Shown: positions 40,656 to 49,490 of the stretch, piece by piece
Numbering within the stretch: the stretch's first letter is position 1
Layout: each line of letters begins with the position of its first letter
Position numbers and translations under genes: made by a program
The notes under the pieces: generated by a model
Databases searched by the model: none
Told to the model about the DNA's origin: nothing
Seen by the model: the letters and a program-made list of their open reading frames with translations, nothing else
From: Prorocentrum cordatum
Taxonomy: Eukaryota; Sar; Dinophyceae; Prorocentrales; Prorocentraceae
Direction of reading: 5' to 3'
DNA: 64,000 bases
Assembly (NCBI GenBank): GCA_963575745.1
Contig: CAUYUJ010012570.1
Span: 22,501 to 86,500 of the forward strand

Positions 40656-40820
40656 CCAGCAGCGACCGGAGAGCGGTGCCCCGCGCTCGCCCGCACCCGC
40701 AGCCCAGAAGCCCAACCGGCGGGCTCGAGCGCTGCCCCGCCGCTCGCTGCATGCTAGCCGGCCGGACGGGCGCGGGCCTTCGCAGCCCCACACCCGGGCG
40801 TTGCCAGAGGTGCCCCTGGC

Positions 40821-41182
40821 CGAAGTCGGCCACGCGCAAGGGGGGTATAGGGAGGGGGAAGGCTCATGGGCGTGTTTTCCACCACCGCCATGAGTTGGAG
40901 GGGGGAAGGAGGTGGATGATGAGGACGACGACGAAGGGGAGGATGAGGAGGAGGAGGAGGAGGAGGAGGAGGAGGAGGAGGAGGAGGAGGAGGACCCCTC
41001 CTCCTTCTTATGGTGGTGGTGGTGGAAGACAAACCCACCAAAGGCTTCTTAGAAGCGCCCCTGCTTCTTAGAAGTGCGCGGGCCTTGTCTGCACATGTAG
41101 GGCCGGCGCCTTCTAAGAAGCAGCCTCCTTCTGTGGAGCCTTGCCCCCTCCCCCGACCCGCTTGCGCGCGCCGCCAACGAAG
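40821..41182 (+). mobile_element. D-family element D4, split by E1, with 5-bp TSD
   Basis: D4 spans 40826-41177 between CGAAG at 40821-25 and 41178-82. Ends are TCGGCCACGCGC and GCGCGCCGCCAA. E1 occupies its left arm. Without E1, D4 is about 170 bp. Confidence 0.85.
40859..41045 (+). mobile_element. E-family palindromic element E1, nested in D4
   Basis: 177 bp at 40864-41040 between AAGGC (40859-63) and AAGGC (41041-45). The arms TCATGGGCGTGTTTTCCACC and GGTGGTGGTGGAAGACAAAC pair with each other. The space between them holds a GGA microsatellite (about 40940-40992). Excision in silico restores the D arm. Confidence 0.88.
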
Positions 41183-41603
41183 CTGTCCCCAGCTTTTCGC
41201 TCCATTCTGGGTCGGGCCCTCCCGGCCCCGTGGGGGGTGCTCCAGAGGCCGCGGGAACCTCCTTGAAAATCCTGCTGGCGCGCCAGGCCAGGGGCATCAC
41301 TGGCAATGCCCGCTGCTCAGCTTGGCATGAGCGACAGCGGCGGCGACAGAGACGACAGCGATGCCCTCTCCGACGCGGAGCTCCTCCAGCGTTGGGTTCC
41401 TTATTTTTCTTTTTGGAGCCACTTCTCTCTGAAACCGTTTTAGGCTCGCCCAGAAGTACCATACCCCAGCTTCGGAATGTGCTTGTGCAGCCATGTCTAG
41501 AACACTCCTCCTGTGCTCTTACGCACGCCTGACGACCGCACGCACCCGCCTCACACGCTCAAGCCTACCTTGGCCTCCCAGAGTCTTACGATCGGGAACT
41601 TTT

Positions 41604-41795
41604 GGATAGCGTGTCGCTCCGCCAGTTCTGGCCCACCATGCTTCGGCGCGATGCGCCATCTACTTCCCGGCCCCCCAGCGTGAACGTCCCGAGCCTTTCC
41701 GAGCCTCCCGCCCCGCGGAGCGGAGCGACACGCGATCCGCTCGCAAGGGATAGCGTGTTGCCGGGGCCGCCGCCTCGACCGCTGTGCAAGAGCTC
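41604..41795 (+). repeat. Y-family repeat, second copy
   Basis: GCGTGTCGCTCCGCCAGTTC, CATGCTTCGGCGCGATGCGC, CCTTTCCGAGCCTCCCGCCC and GGAGCGACACGCGATCCGC align with 5890-6075. Confidence 0.5.
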
Positions 41796-41809
41796 CTGAC
41801 CGTAAATGT

Positions 41810-42003
41810 AGGCCTCCTAGATGGGGTCCGAGCGGATGAGGTCGGAGGATCGCGCCGCATCGCCAATGCGTCGGCGATGCGGCTCGATGTGTAGCCCGAT
41901 TTTCTCCACGCCGACGGCGCCGATGCGTCGGCGACGTCGCTGATGTATCACCAATGCATCGGCGATGCATTGACGATGCGACGCGATCCTCCGACCACAT
42001 CTG
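41810..42003 (+). mobile_element. H-family element, copy H2
   Basis: AGGCCTCCTAGATGGGGTCC and GGTCGGAGGATCGCGCCGC at the left; GACGCGATCCTCCGACCAC at the right. Centre with CAATGCATCGGCGATGCATT palindromes. Confidence 0.7.
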
Positions 42004-42015
42004 CAAAAGGAACTA

Positions 42016-42188
42016 AACGGCCACGCGCAGAGGTGGGTAAGGAGAGGAGGGAAGGCTTCTTAGAAGCGCTCCAGCATTTTTAGAAGTGCGCGGGCCTTGT
42101 TTGTAGATGTAGGGCCAGCGCCTTCTAAGATGCAGCCTCCTTCTAAGAAGCCCTCCCCCCTCCCCCTACCCCCTCTGCGCGCCGCCGA
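42016..42188 (+). mobile_element. D-family element, copy D5
   Basis: CGGCCACGCGCAGAGGTGGG to CTCTGCGCGCCGCCGA, 173 bp, directly after H2. Intact CTTCTTAGAAGCG and CCTTCTAAGAAGCCC arms. No TSD seen. Confidence 0.7.
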
Positions 42189-42215
42189 CCATGTCCCTTG
42201 ACCCCCGACGTCATG

Positions 42216-42350
42216 ATTTATTCCGAACGTCAACCCCCAGAGGCCTCGACCCATTCCCCGGGACCAGTTTTTCAGTCTGAATCGTTCGCTGACGCCCCCG
42301 AGGCCAAGGCAGGGCCCCCAGAGGCCGACAGCTGCGACCAGCCTCCCGCC
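42216..42350 (-). repeat. Diverged C-family relative
   Basis: CCCCAGAGGCCTCGACC, CCCCGGGACCAGTTTTTCAG, CTGACGCCCCCGAGGCC and CCCCCAGAGGCCGACAGC follow the order of the C core read in reverse, but termini and length differ. A similar relic is at 61795-61975 (+). Confidence 0.45.
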
Positions 42351-42388
42351 GTGCTCTTCTCACGCCACGCCTACACTCGCAGGCCTAG

Positions 42389-42569
42389 AGGATGACACCA
42401 ACACCAAGATCGGCGGTGTGCATCCACAGAGGGAAGACGATCCCGATCTCGGTGATGGTGGTAATATTCTGGCTTCCAAGGTGACCAAAATATTACCACC
42501 AACACCGAAATCGAGGATCATCGTCCCCCTGTGGAGGCAAACCCCTGTGCTGGTGTTGGTGCCAATTTC
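42389..42569 (+). repeat. 180-bp near-perfect palindrome
   Basis: The left arm ACACCAACACCAAGATCGG through ATGGTGGTAATATTCTGG is inverted in CCAAAATATTACCACCAACA through GGTGTTGGTGCC. The loop is about 12 bp around 42477. CCACAGAGGGAAGACGATC pairs with GATCATCGTCCCCCTGTGG. It resembles no other element in the window. Confidence 0.8.
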
Positions 42570-42775
42570 CAGGCCTCCCAATACAAGAGGAAACCCAGGG
42601 AGCCCAACTCCAGCGCCTCGCCATGTACCTGCCGGAGCCTGGCGCAGCGTGCGCCCGCGCGCCGGCGGAGGCGCCAGCGGAGGCGCTGCCGGCCCTCGGA
42701 GCAGCGTCGGAGGTGCGGGCGGAGGCGGCCGGGCCTCTGCCGGAGGCCTCGCCGGGCGGCGCGCAGAGCGGGCTG

Positions 42776-43179
42776 GCCCTCCCGGGGAGGAAGAGGTACA
42801 CAGTGTTCATGTCTGATTCTTCGAGGGTTCTTCGATTTTTTTGGGGGGCCCAAGATTCTCTCATTTCTAGCTGTTCTGTCCCGGGCCTTTTCCTGGCCAC
42901 TGGGGGGGGGGGCCAGGAACAAGCAGAGACGGTCACACTTAGAAATGAGCACGATTCAAATGAACGGCGTGTACACTGACACCCCCCAATGGACTGTTTC
43001 TGGGCCTCCTGGGGAGGAAGAGGTACACATCGTTCATTTCTGATTATTCGAGAGTTCTTTGATTGTGGGGGGGGCCCAAGATCCTGTCATTTCTAGCTGT
43101 TCTGTCCTGGGCGTCTTCCTGGCCACTGGGGGGGCAGGAACAGTTAGAAACGAGCGCAATTATAAATGAGCACCATTAG
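42776..43179 (+). repeat. Two tandem copies of a 210-230-bp repeat next to the LINE
   Basis: GGGGAGGAAGAGGTACACA, TTTCTAGCTGTTCTGTCC, TTCCTGGCCACTGGGGGG and 'AATGAGCAC' occur at 42783-42950 and again at 43012-43172. A third, diverged copy is at 57255-57470. The LINE inserted at the end of the second copy. Confidence 0.7.
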
Positions 43180-43194
43180 AAACGAACGACGTGC

Positions 43195-43215
43195 CCGTAG
43201 CCATTTTGGCTCAAG
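43195..43215 (+). other. Relict dinoflagellate spliced-leader sequence
   Basis: Reads CCGTAGCCATTTTGG then CTCAAG, identical to positions 2-22 of the 22-nt dinoflagellate SL. The variable first nucleotide of the SL is not distinguishable from the TSD. SL RNA is joined to nuclear mRNAs by trans-splicing, so its presence at the 5' end of an insertion marks reverse transcription of a processed mRNA. It is followed by about 110 nt of leader with one upstream ATG at 43219. Confidence 0.95.
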
Positions 43216-43324
43216 GCTATGAACCGCCCGACGACCGCGAATCGGCCTCGGTCGGCGACTTCTGAGCGCGAGGGGGTTCGCGCTTTGAGGCCAAAGCAAC
43301 TGATAACAATCGAGTTTTGTGCGC

Positions 43325-44329
43325 ATGGGAGCCGATGGGAACCCTGGCGCGTTGTGGGCGTGTGCGTGCGGCACAACCGACAACCACCCGTGGAGGACCT
43401 GGTGCCGTGGCTGTGGCAAGGCGGCCCCCAGGACGTCATCGGTGGTTACGTACCAGTGGCAGCAGAACAAGCGCAAGCGGGCGCCGAAGCAGCAGGGCCA
43501 ACGGCAGCCACAACAGTGGACGCAGCCGAGGGCCCAGGGCTGGTGGACGCAGCCAGTGGAGTGGCCAGCTCTGGCGACAGCCCCGAAGCCAAGGGCAGCT
43601 GTCCAGGCGCCGGCAGCGAACCACGTCGAGGACTTGGCGCGGCTCTGCGAGAAGCTCCACAAGGAAGGCGTGGTGGACCAGGAAGTGTTGGCAGCCGTGG
43701 AGGGCGCCAAGGTCAAGGCGGCCCCGGCAGCTGAGGCGGCCAAGCCTGACAAGGGCTTGGATGACCAGCTGCGCGCGGTGCAGAGCAAGATCACGCACAA
43801 AGAGCGCACGGTGGCCAGGGCAGCCGAGTACGTGGAGGAGACGCGCAAGGTGCTGGCCGACGCCCAGGCCAGCTTCAAGGCTGCAGAGCAGGTGGCACAG
43901 GAGCGCGCCGACGAGCTGCGCGCCCTCACCGAGAAGCGCGTGGTGCTGTTGCAGCAGATGTCGGCCAATGCGTCGGACATCACCGACAGGGCGAAGGAGG
44001 ACTCCGAGTTCATGCAGGCGTACAACGAGCTCAAGTACGCCCAGAGGAAGGCCCATGAGAGCGAGCGGGCCCTGCGGGAGAAGTGCAAGGACCACTTCGC
44101 CAGCGCCCCAGCGCCAGGGGGCCCACCAGCGGAGCCCGAGGCCACGGACCCGATGGACCTCGATGCAGCAGCGCAGGAGAAGTTCTTCGAGGACTGGTGC
44201 AAGGGCATCGGCATCGACAAGGACGTCATGGCGCAGAGCATGGGCGACAACCTTTCTGTGGCTGATCGCGTGCGTAAGCTCTGCGAGTGCGCGCCCGTTG
44301 GGGCAGCCAAGCGTCCACGGCGTGCTTGA
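43325..44329 (+). CDS. LINE ORF1 region: RanBP2-like zinc finger and coiled coil
   Basis: 334 residues from the first ATG after an in-frame TAA at 43304. Residues 11-31 (WACACGTTDNHPWRTWCRGC) place Cys13, Cys15, Cys27 and Cys30 with Trp11 and Asn20, a RanBP2-type zinc-ribbon pattern with a shortened first knuckle. Such fingers bind RNA or protein and open many dinoflagellate LINE proteins. Residues about 140-270 are rich in A, E, K, R and Q with heptad spacing (KTHKERTVARAAEYVEE-like), predicting a coiled coil. A Q/P-rich linker lies between. The frame stops at TGA 44327-44329, while coding sense continues at once in another frame. So this may be the N-terminus of one long protein cut by a frameshift rather than a separate ORF1. 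Confidence 0.75.
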   Translation: MGADGNPGALWACACGTTDNHPWRTWCRGCGKAAPRTSSVVTYQWQQNKRKRAPKQQGQRQPQQWTQPRAQGWWTQPVEWPALATAPKPRAAVQAPAANHVEDLARLCEKLHKEGVVDQEVLAAVEGAKVKAAPAAEAAKPDKGLDDQLRAVQSKITHKERTVARAAEYVEETRKVLADAQASFKAAEQVAQERADELRALTEKRVVLLQQMSANASDITDRAKEDSEFMQAYNELKYAQRKAHESERALREKCKDHFASAPAPGGPPAEPEATDPMDLDAAAQEKFFEDWCKGIGIDKDVMAQSMGDNLSVADRVRKLCECAPVGAAKRPRRA

Positions 44330-44842
44330 CAACGCAGGCCAGCCGTGGGCCGACCAGGAGTGCGGGGGCCATGAGAGCCCACGCGAGGCGCTACCCGAGG
44401 GCCAGCCTGCAGAACAGGGCAGGCGCAAACGAGGGCGAGGCAAGCTCTCGAAGGGGATCGAGATCTACACCGCCAACTGCAACACGTGGGCCAAGGGCGT
44501 CGCGTTCGTTGACGAGTACATCACCAAGCCGAGCTGCATCCTCGGCCAGGAGCACAGGCTGGACGATAACTGGAAAGAGGAGGTGCAGGCAGCGACCTGC
44601 AAGCGAGCATGGGCGATTGCGATGGCGCCCAGTGCGACGGGAGCTCGTGGGGGCCGCAGTCTGGGACCTACATCATGGTGCCCAAGTCCACCGGCCTCAC
44701 CTACGCGTACGACCAGCAGGAGTGGGACTGCTCACCCACAGACATGCGAGGGCGCATATGTGCGGCCCGATGCCCGCTGCGGGGCACAGGGGGCGTGCTG
44801 CTGGTCTCGGCATATATGTGGACAGGCGAATGGCTGTCATAA
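44330..44842 (+). pseudogene. LINE EEP endonuclease, N-terminal half (two frames and a stop)
   Basis: From 44330 to about 44650 the sense is KRGRGKLSKGIEIYTANCNT, then YITKPSCILGQEHRLDD. The second piece supplies the Q-E-H of the 'xxQEt' metal-binding motif of endonuclease/exonuclease/phosphatase proteins. At about 44650 sense moves to the frame with GTYIMVPKSTGLTYAYDQQE and GGVLLVSAYMWTGEWLS, ending at TAA 44840-44842. Downstream the same frame continues (LQILDRIGELTEM). The EEP domain would nick the target DNA. Two lesions in about 500 bp imply loss of function or local assembly error. Confidence 0.7.
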
Positions 44843-47800
44843 CGCAACCTGCAGATCCTGGACCGCATCGGCGAGCTCACAGAGATGCATGCTGTCCCTT
44901 GGGTTCTTGGCATGGACGCGCAGTTGGAACCCCACACCTTGCACGAGTCGGGCTGGCTCCAAGACGTGGAAGGAGTGCTCCACACCACCGGCAAGGTTAC
45001 GTGCGACAGCATCGGAGGAGGACGCGAGATCGACTACTTCGTGGTCGCCAAGGGCCTCAGCCCTGCCCTCAGCCAGGCAGAGAGGGTGGAGGACAGCGAG
45101 GCCTTCCCGCACTGGCCAGTGCGGATGCGCTGCCTGAAGCAGCCCAGGAAGGCCAAGGTGCTGCGCTTCATCAAGCCGCGTGCTCTCCCCATGGCGCTGG
45201 CAGTCGGGCGTGCGCCGCAGCCGCAGCAGCGGCCGTCGTGGCCGACCAACCGCACGGGCAGGCTCGACCAGGAGGACCTGGACAACTACTTGCGCCAGGT
45301 CTCGCGCACGGCAGAGGAGGAGCTCCTGGGCATCTGCCAGATCCCAGAGGAGGAGCGCCCACGGTACCGCGGCCGAGCCGATGCGCCGAAGACGGTGCTC
45401 ACGCCGCTCCTGGGCCCCAAGGCGAGGGATGGCGTCGGGCAGACGGTGGGGGCCGCGGCCTGGCGCTGGGCGGCCAACAGGATCGGCAGCCACATACTGG
45501 TGGCTCAAGCAGCCAGGGCGAAGCGCCCAGACCCAGCTCGGGTGGCATGGCTACGCGAGTGCCTCGGCAAGACGTTGCACCGAGGGCGACGCCGCTTGCG
45601 GCAGTTCGGGGCCACGGGACAGTGGCTGGACCACCTCCTCTTCGACATCGAGCACTGGCGGCTGCGCGAGGATGGCGCTGAGGAGCGGCTCACCGCAGTC
45701 ATGGAGATACGGCGGTGGCTCCTTAAGCAGGCCAGGGCCATAGCGTGGAGGGGTCGCCTCAAGGATGGCAGCAAGGGCGCAGCAGATTTCTTGCACCGCA
45801 TGGCTCGCTGGCGCCATGCCGAGCGACCCCCCGCGCCCATTGCGAACTATAAGAAGGACGAGGTGGAGTTGCTCGACGGGCAGACGCTTGTGGATGGGCA
45901 TGCCCACCAGTGGTACCAGCTTTGGGCCTCGCATGGGGCCGACAGCCGAGGAGAGCACGACCGACCTTGGGAAGGACGAGTCTACCCCGCACCACTCGTC
46001 AGAGTTTCGGCCGGTCGGTTCAGGGAGGCCGCCGGGCTGTTCAAGACAAGCTCTGGCATAGGCCCTGACTGGTGGCACCCGAGATGGTGGACGTGGCTAT
46101 CGTCGGAGGGCACCCAGGCGCTGGTCGACCTCGCCGGGTACGTACCCCACCACGTTCATTGGCCTACCCAGGTAGAGCTGCTGGCCTACTTCCTGGTGCC
46201 GAAGCCGCACGAGGATGGGCGCCGCCCGCTGGCCCTCTTGTGCTGCCTGGTTAGAGTTGTTGGAACGTTGATGGCAGATGAGTATCGCAAGCGGGAAGAG
46301 ATAGTCGCACGGCCCTATGAGTGGGCTAGCAGAGGTAAAGGTGCTGAGGACGCGATGTGGGACCTCATGCTCCGGGACGAGAGCTGCCCAGCGGACCACA
46401 TCAACGCGGCTGTGGTGAAGGACCTGTCCAAGGTGTTCGAGCACGTCACCATGAGGCGCCTGTGGGAGCACGGGCGCAAGCTGGGGATGCCAGAGCAGGT
46501 GCCCCACTTCGTGATCTCGGTCTTCACTATGGAGAGGTTCGTCGCGCTGGATGGTATGGTGGCCTCTACGCGGATGCGTGCGCGGTCGGCAACTGCTGCA
46601 GGCAGTCGTGGTGGTGCGCGGGCGCCCAAGTGCTTCACCATCATCTTGCTGGACATGGTCATCGCCAGGCCGTGCCTGGAGGGGGCCAAGAGGTACGTCA
46701 AGCTCTACGTCGACGACACCACGCTCCACCTGCAGGGCGAGCGGGAGGCGGTGGTGCACGAGGCGAAGGAGTCTGCGATGGCATGCGTACAGGCAGCTGA
46801 GGCAGAAGGCCCCCCTCTGTCGCTCACCACGGGCAAGAACGGCGTCACCAAGAAGGGCAAGAGCTATGTCTACACGGCAGACAAGCAGGCCAAGGCCAAG
46901 TTCAAGCTCTGGGCGAAGGACTGGGGCCTGGAGATCCAAGAGGAGGGCGCGCAGCTGGGCGTGGACTTCACGGGCGGTGTTGGCGCGAAGCGGCGGCCCA
47001 GGCAGCAGGGGCGCGTAGAGGTCATGGTCACGAGGGGTACCAAGCTGAACATCCTTCAGAAGCAGGGCGCCAGCTTTGGCACGACCAAGCTAGCCAAGCT
47101 TGGCTTCTTGCCGTCCACGCGCTACGGGGTGGCCGGCATCGGAGCGCCGCCGAAGCTCATCGAGAGGGCTCGCATCAACATGTCGATGGCGCTGAGCGGC
47201 GAGGCCATGGGCAAGGATCGCACCTTGCCCCTGTGGCTCGAGGAGGCCGACCCAGCGGTGAGCCTCACCATTCGGCCAGTGGTGAAGTGGGCTGAGGTGG
47301 TATCGAGTCGGGCCATGGACGAGGAGTCCATGGTCGCGGCATGGAGGATGGCGTCAGCGCGGCTGGCCACGGCAGGCACGGTGGCATGGTCGGCAGTCAG
47401 AGGACCTGCAGAGGCAGTCTTGAGGACCCTGCGCGGCCTCGGCTGGTCATGGCCTGCGCCGTGGACGCTGCTCGCACCAGCGGGCGTCCAGGTGCCATTG
47501 CACACGGTGGCGCCTAAGACGGTCAGGTACAAGGTGGAGAGGGCCATCGAGCGGCAGGTCCTCACGAAGTGGGCCACAGAGAAGGGCATCGCCGAGGAGG
47601 TCCCGATGCCGTTTTTGGAGCCGGTGAGGGCGCTGCTCAAGAAGCGCAGGTGGGCTGCGCATCAAGGCGCCATCAGGGCCTACGTGGGGCAGGACTACTG
47701 CACGCAGGCCAAGCTCCAGCAGCGCGGCACGGTAGCCGACGGCATGTGCCAGCAGCGCAGGCGCGCTCTGGGCACTCAGAGGCACCGCTTCGGGCGCTGC

Positions 47801-48610
47801 GAGGCCCACGAGGAGAGCAGGGCCAAGCTCGCCGACAAGCATGCGGGCATTGTGCAGCGCATGGCGGGCTCAGGCGAGAGCTTGCTGCTCAACTGCGGCC
47901 TGGTGGCGCACCCCATCCATGACGTTGAGGGCGACGCCCAGATCGAGCAGTGCCACTCGGTCAACGCAGAGGGCGACGACATCTGCGAGGACGACGTCAT
48001 GCCGTTCATCTCGGGGGTCTGCTTCACTGACGGCTCGTGCAAAGGCGCCAACACGCTCAAGGGCTACGGCTGGGGCTACATGTGGTTCGAGGAGCCTGCT
48101 GGTGAAGGTCAATACACGGCGCTTGGTGGAGCATACGGTAGTTTGCCAGGAGTACGAGCTGATCTGTCGGTGGGGCGCGCCGCGCTCCAGGCCATCTGGC
48201 AGGCCCTGCGCAGGGCGACGGCCCCCACCACGCTGATCACCGACTACGAGGTGCAACTGCGACATCTGGATGCGCATCTGGAACGTCGTGGACGAGACCT
48301 TCCCGAACATGGATGGCCTCACGGTGGTGCATGTGCGGTCGCATGGCAGAGGGCAGAACGCGTTCCACGTGCACGGCAACAAGATCGCCGACGAGTTGGC
48401 GGTCAAAGGAGCGCAGCTGGCCATGCCGCCGCACTGGCAGATCGACGTCTGGCAGGACCGTCGGAAGACGGTGCAGCAGTTGCAGGACTTCGTGCCAGAC
48501 ATTGCAGTGGCGGTCGGCGACTTCGGGGACGTCGCGCTGCCCACCAAAGAGGAGGCACGGGCGCAGCGCCGACGAGAGGCCCAGCTGCGAGGACGGCAGC
48601 CCGAGGCTGA
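44843..48610 (+). CDS. LINE EEP C-terminus, reverse transcriptase and start of RNase H
   Basis: The largest frame of the window (1241 residues if counted from ATG 44885). It opens with the rest of the EEP domain: VLGMDAQLEP stands for the 'GDxN' motif and IDYFVVAKG for the 'DYxxv' strand. The reverse transcriptase then shows AYFLVPKPHEDGRRPLALLC (template-grip region), VVKDLSKVFEHVTMRRLWEH (motif A, catalytic Asp in 'KDLSKVF'), AAGSRGGARAPKCFTIILLD (motif B) and KLYVDDTTLHLQGE (motif C, YVDD at 46706-46717). From about 48011 RNase H begins: ISGVCFTDGSCKGANTLKGY gives the first catalytic Asp (48029-48031), and ITDYEV a later one. The expected Glu in 'GRAALQAIWQAL' is Ala (GCG at 48182-48184). 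Sense leaves this frame near 48260; the tail to 48610 is out of phase. Confidence 0.85.
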   Translation, partial: RNLQILDRIGELTEMHAVPWVLGMDAQLEPHTLHESGWLQDVEGVLHTTGKVTCDSIGGGREIDYFVVAKGLSPALSQAERVEDSEAFPHWPVRMRCLKQPRKAKVLRFIKPRALPMALAVGRAPQPQQRPSWPTNRTGRLDQEDLDNYLRQVSRTAEEELLGICQIPEEERPRYRGRADAPKTVLTPLLGPKARDGVGQTVGAAAWRWAANRIGSHILVAQAARAKRPDPARVAWLRECLGKTLHRGRRRLRQFGATGQWLDHLLFDIEHWRLREDGAEERLTAVMEIRRWLLKQARAIAWRGRLKDGSKGAADFLHRMARWRHAERPPAPIANYKKDEVELLDGQTLVDGHAHQWYQLWASHGADSRGEHDRPWEGRVYPAPLVRVSAGRFREAAGLFKTSSGIGPDWWHPRWWTWLSSEGTQALVDLAGYVPHHVHWPTQVELLAYFLVPKPHEDGRRPLALLCCLVRVVGTLMADEYRKREEIVARPYEWASRGKGAEDAMWDLMLRDESCPADHINAAVVKDLSKVFEHVTMRRLWEHGRKLGMPEQVPHFVISVFTMERFVALDGMVASTRMRARSATAAGSRGGARAPKCFTIILLDMVIARPCLEGAKRYVKLYVDDTTLHLQGEREAVVHEAKESAMACVQAAEAEGPPLSLTTGKNGVTKKGKSYVYTADKQAKAKFKLWAKDWGLEIQEEGAQLGVDFTGGVGAKRRPRQQGRVEVMVTRGTKLNILQKQGASFGTTKLAKLGFLPSTRYGVAGIGAPPKLIERARINMSMALSGEAMGKDRTLPLWLEEADPAVSLTIRPVVKWAEVVSSRAMDEESMVAAWRMASARLATAGTVAWSAVRGPAEAVLRTLRGLGWSWPAPWTLLAPAGVQVPLHTVAPKTVRYKVERAIERQVLTKWATEKGIAEEVPMPFLEPVRALLKKRRWAAHQGAIRAYVGQDYCTQAKLQQRGTVADGMCQQRRRALGTQRHRFGRCEAHEESRAKLADKHAGIVQRMAGSGESLLLNCGLVAHPIHDVEGDAQIEQCHSVNAEGDDICEDDVMPFISGVCFTDGSCKGANTLKGYGWGYMWFEEPAGEGQYTALGGAYGSLPGVRADLSVGRAALQAIWQALRRATAPTTLITDYEVQLRHLDAHLERRGRDLPEHGWPHGGACAVAWQRAERVPRARQQDRRRVGGQRSAAGHAAALADRRLAGPSEDGAAVAGLRARHCSGGRRLRGRRAAHQRGGTGAAPTRGPAARTAARG

Positions 48611-49490
48611 CGAGGCGAGGCCTGCCATGACCTCGGCAGGGCATGCCGCGGCTACGGCGGCGGCAGCTGTGGCGGCGGCAGCGGCAGCGGCAGCGGCAGC
48701 AGGCGCATCGCCTGAGGAGGTGGCTGCCGCAGCTGAGGATGCTGCGAGGGTGGCGACCCAGCCAGCAGCAGCAGCCGCGCCTGCCGACGACGAGATGGAG
48801 GAGGACGACCCCATCGAGGACCCCGACGGTGGCGGCGATGCTGCAGGGCCGAGCGCGCCTGCTGGCCCTGTGGCGCGAGGACGGCCGCGGGACCCGACGA
48901 CCAGGAGGCGCAACTTCGTCACGGAGGGCCAGTGGTACAGGTGCCTGGACTGCGGCGCGCGCTCCAAGGTGCAAGGGGCCCGAGCGGCGCAGTACAAGCG
49001 CCATCGGTGCCCTGGAGTGCGGCAGCGAGTGATCTATGAGGGTGGCTCTGGTCGTGGCGGTGGAGTAGGCGCGCATGTGCATAGGAGTCGCAGCCGAGGC
49101 CGAGGCGCCTTGACGCCTAGCTCCCAGCCGCCCGAGCCTGTTGTGCCTGCCCCTCCTGCTGCTCCTCCACCTCCTCCAGAGGGGTCAAGCTCGGGGCCAG
49201 CCCGAGCTAGTGGAAGTGTGGCCAACAGGACCCTAGACCCAGCGCAGGGGCACCAGCTGTACCGCGCGTGGCCTTATACCTTTTGTGGCCGATGCGGGGC
49301 GCGGTGCTCAGGGCGAGTTGTTCGATCCTTGGGTGACCGTTGCCGAGGTCAGACGGCCTCGAGGCAGGCCACCAGCGCGAAGGCTAAGTTGCTTGGTGGT
49401 TGGCACCCCACGCAGGTGGGCGTGCGAGTAGCCGAAGCAGCAGTGCGGCTCTCAGACTTTGAGGTCCGCGCATTTTTCGGGGTGGCTTAG
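48262..49490 (+). CDS. LINE RNase H C-terminus, Ala-rich linker and zinc-ribbon tail
   Basis: Open frame with first ATG at 48270. It begins with the end of RNase H: GLTVVHVRSHGRGQNAFHVH then GNKIADELAVKG, supplying the conserved His and last catalytic Asp. An alanine-rich segment (about 48640-48720) and acidic stretch (DEMEEDDPIEDPD) follow. Then come two cysteine motifs, WYRCLDCGARSKV...HRCPG and YTFCGRCGARCSG...DRCRG, typical of the tails of related dinoflagellate LINE proteins. Stop TAG 49488-49490, about 60 nt of 3' UTR, then poly(A). A single frame change near 48260 separates it from the RT frame. Confidence 0.75.

Noticed and set aside
43144-44443. Long minus-strand frames of 335 and 412 residues opposite LINE ORF1
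   Set aside because: Antisense shadows of a GC-rich coding frame. They show no domain, while the plus strand has a zinc finger and coiled coil in phase.
43317-45137. 606-codon plus-strand frame as one protein
   Set aside because: Only about 44330-44650 of it is sense (EEP). The remainder overlaps the zinc-finger and RT frames out of phase.
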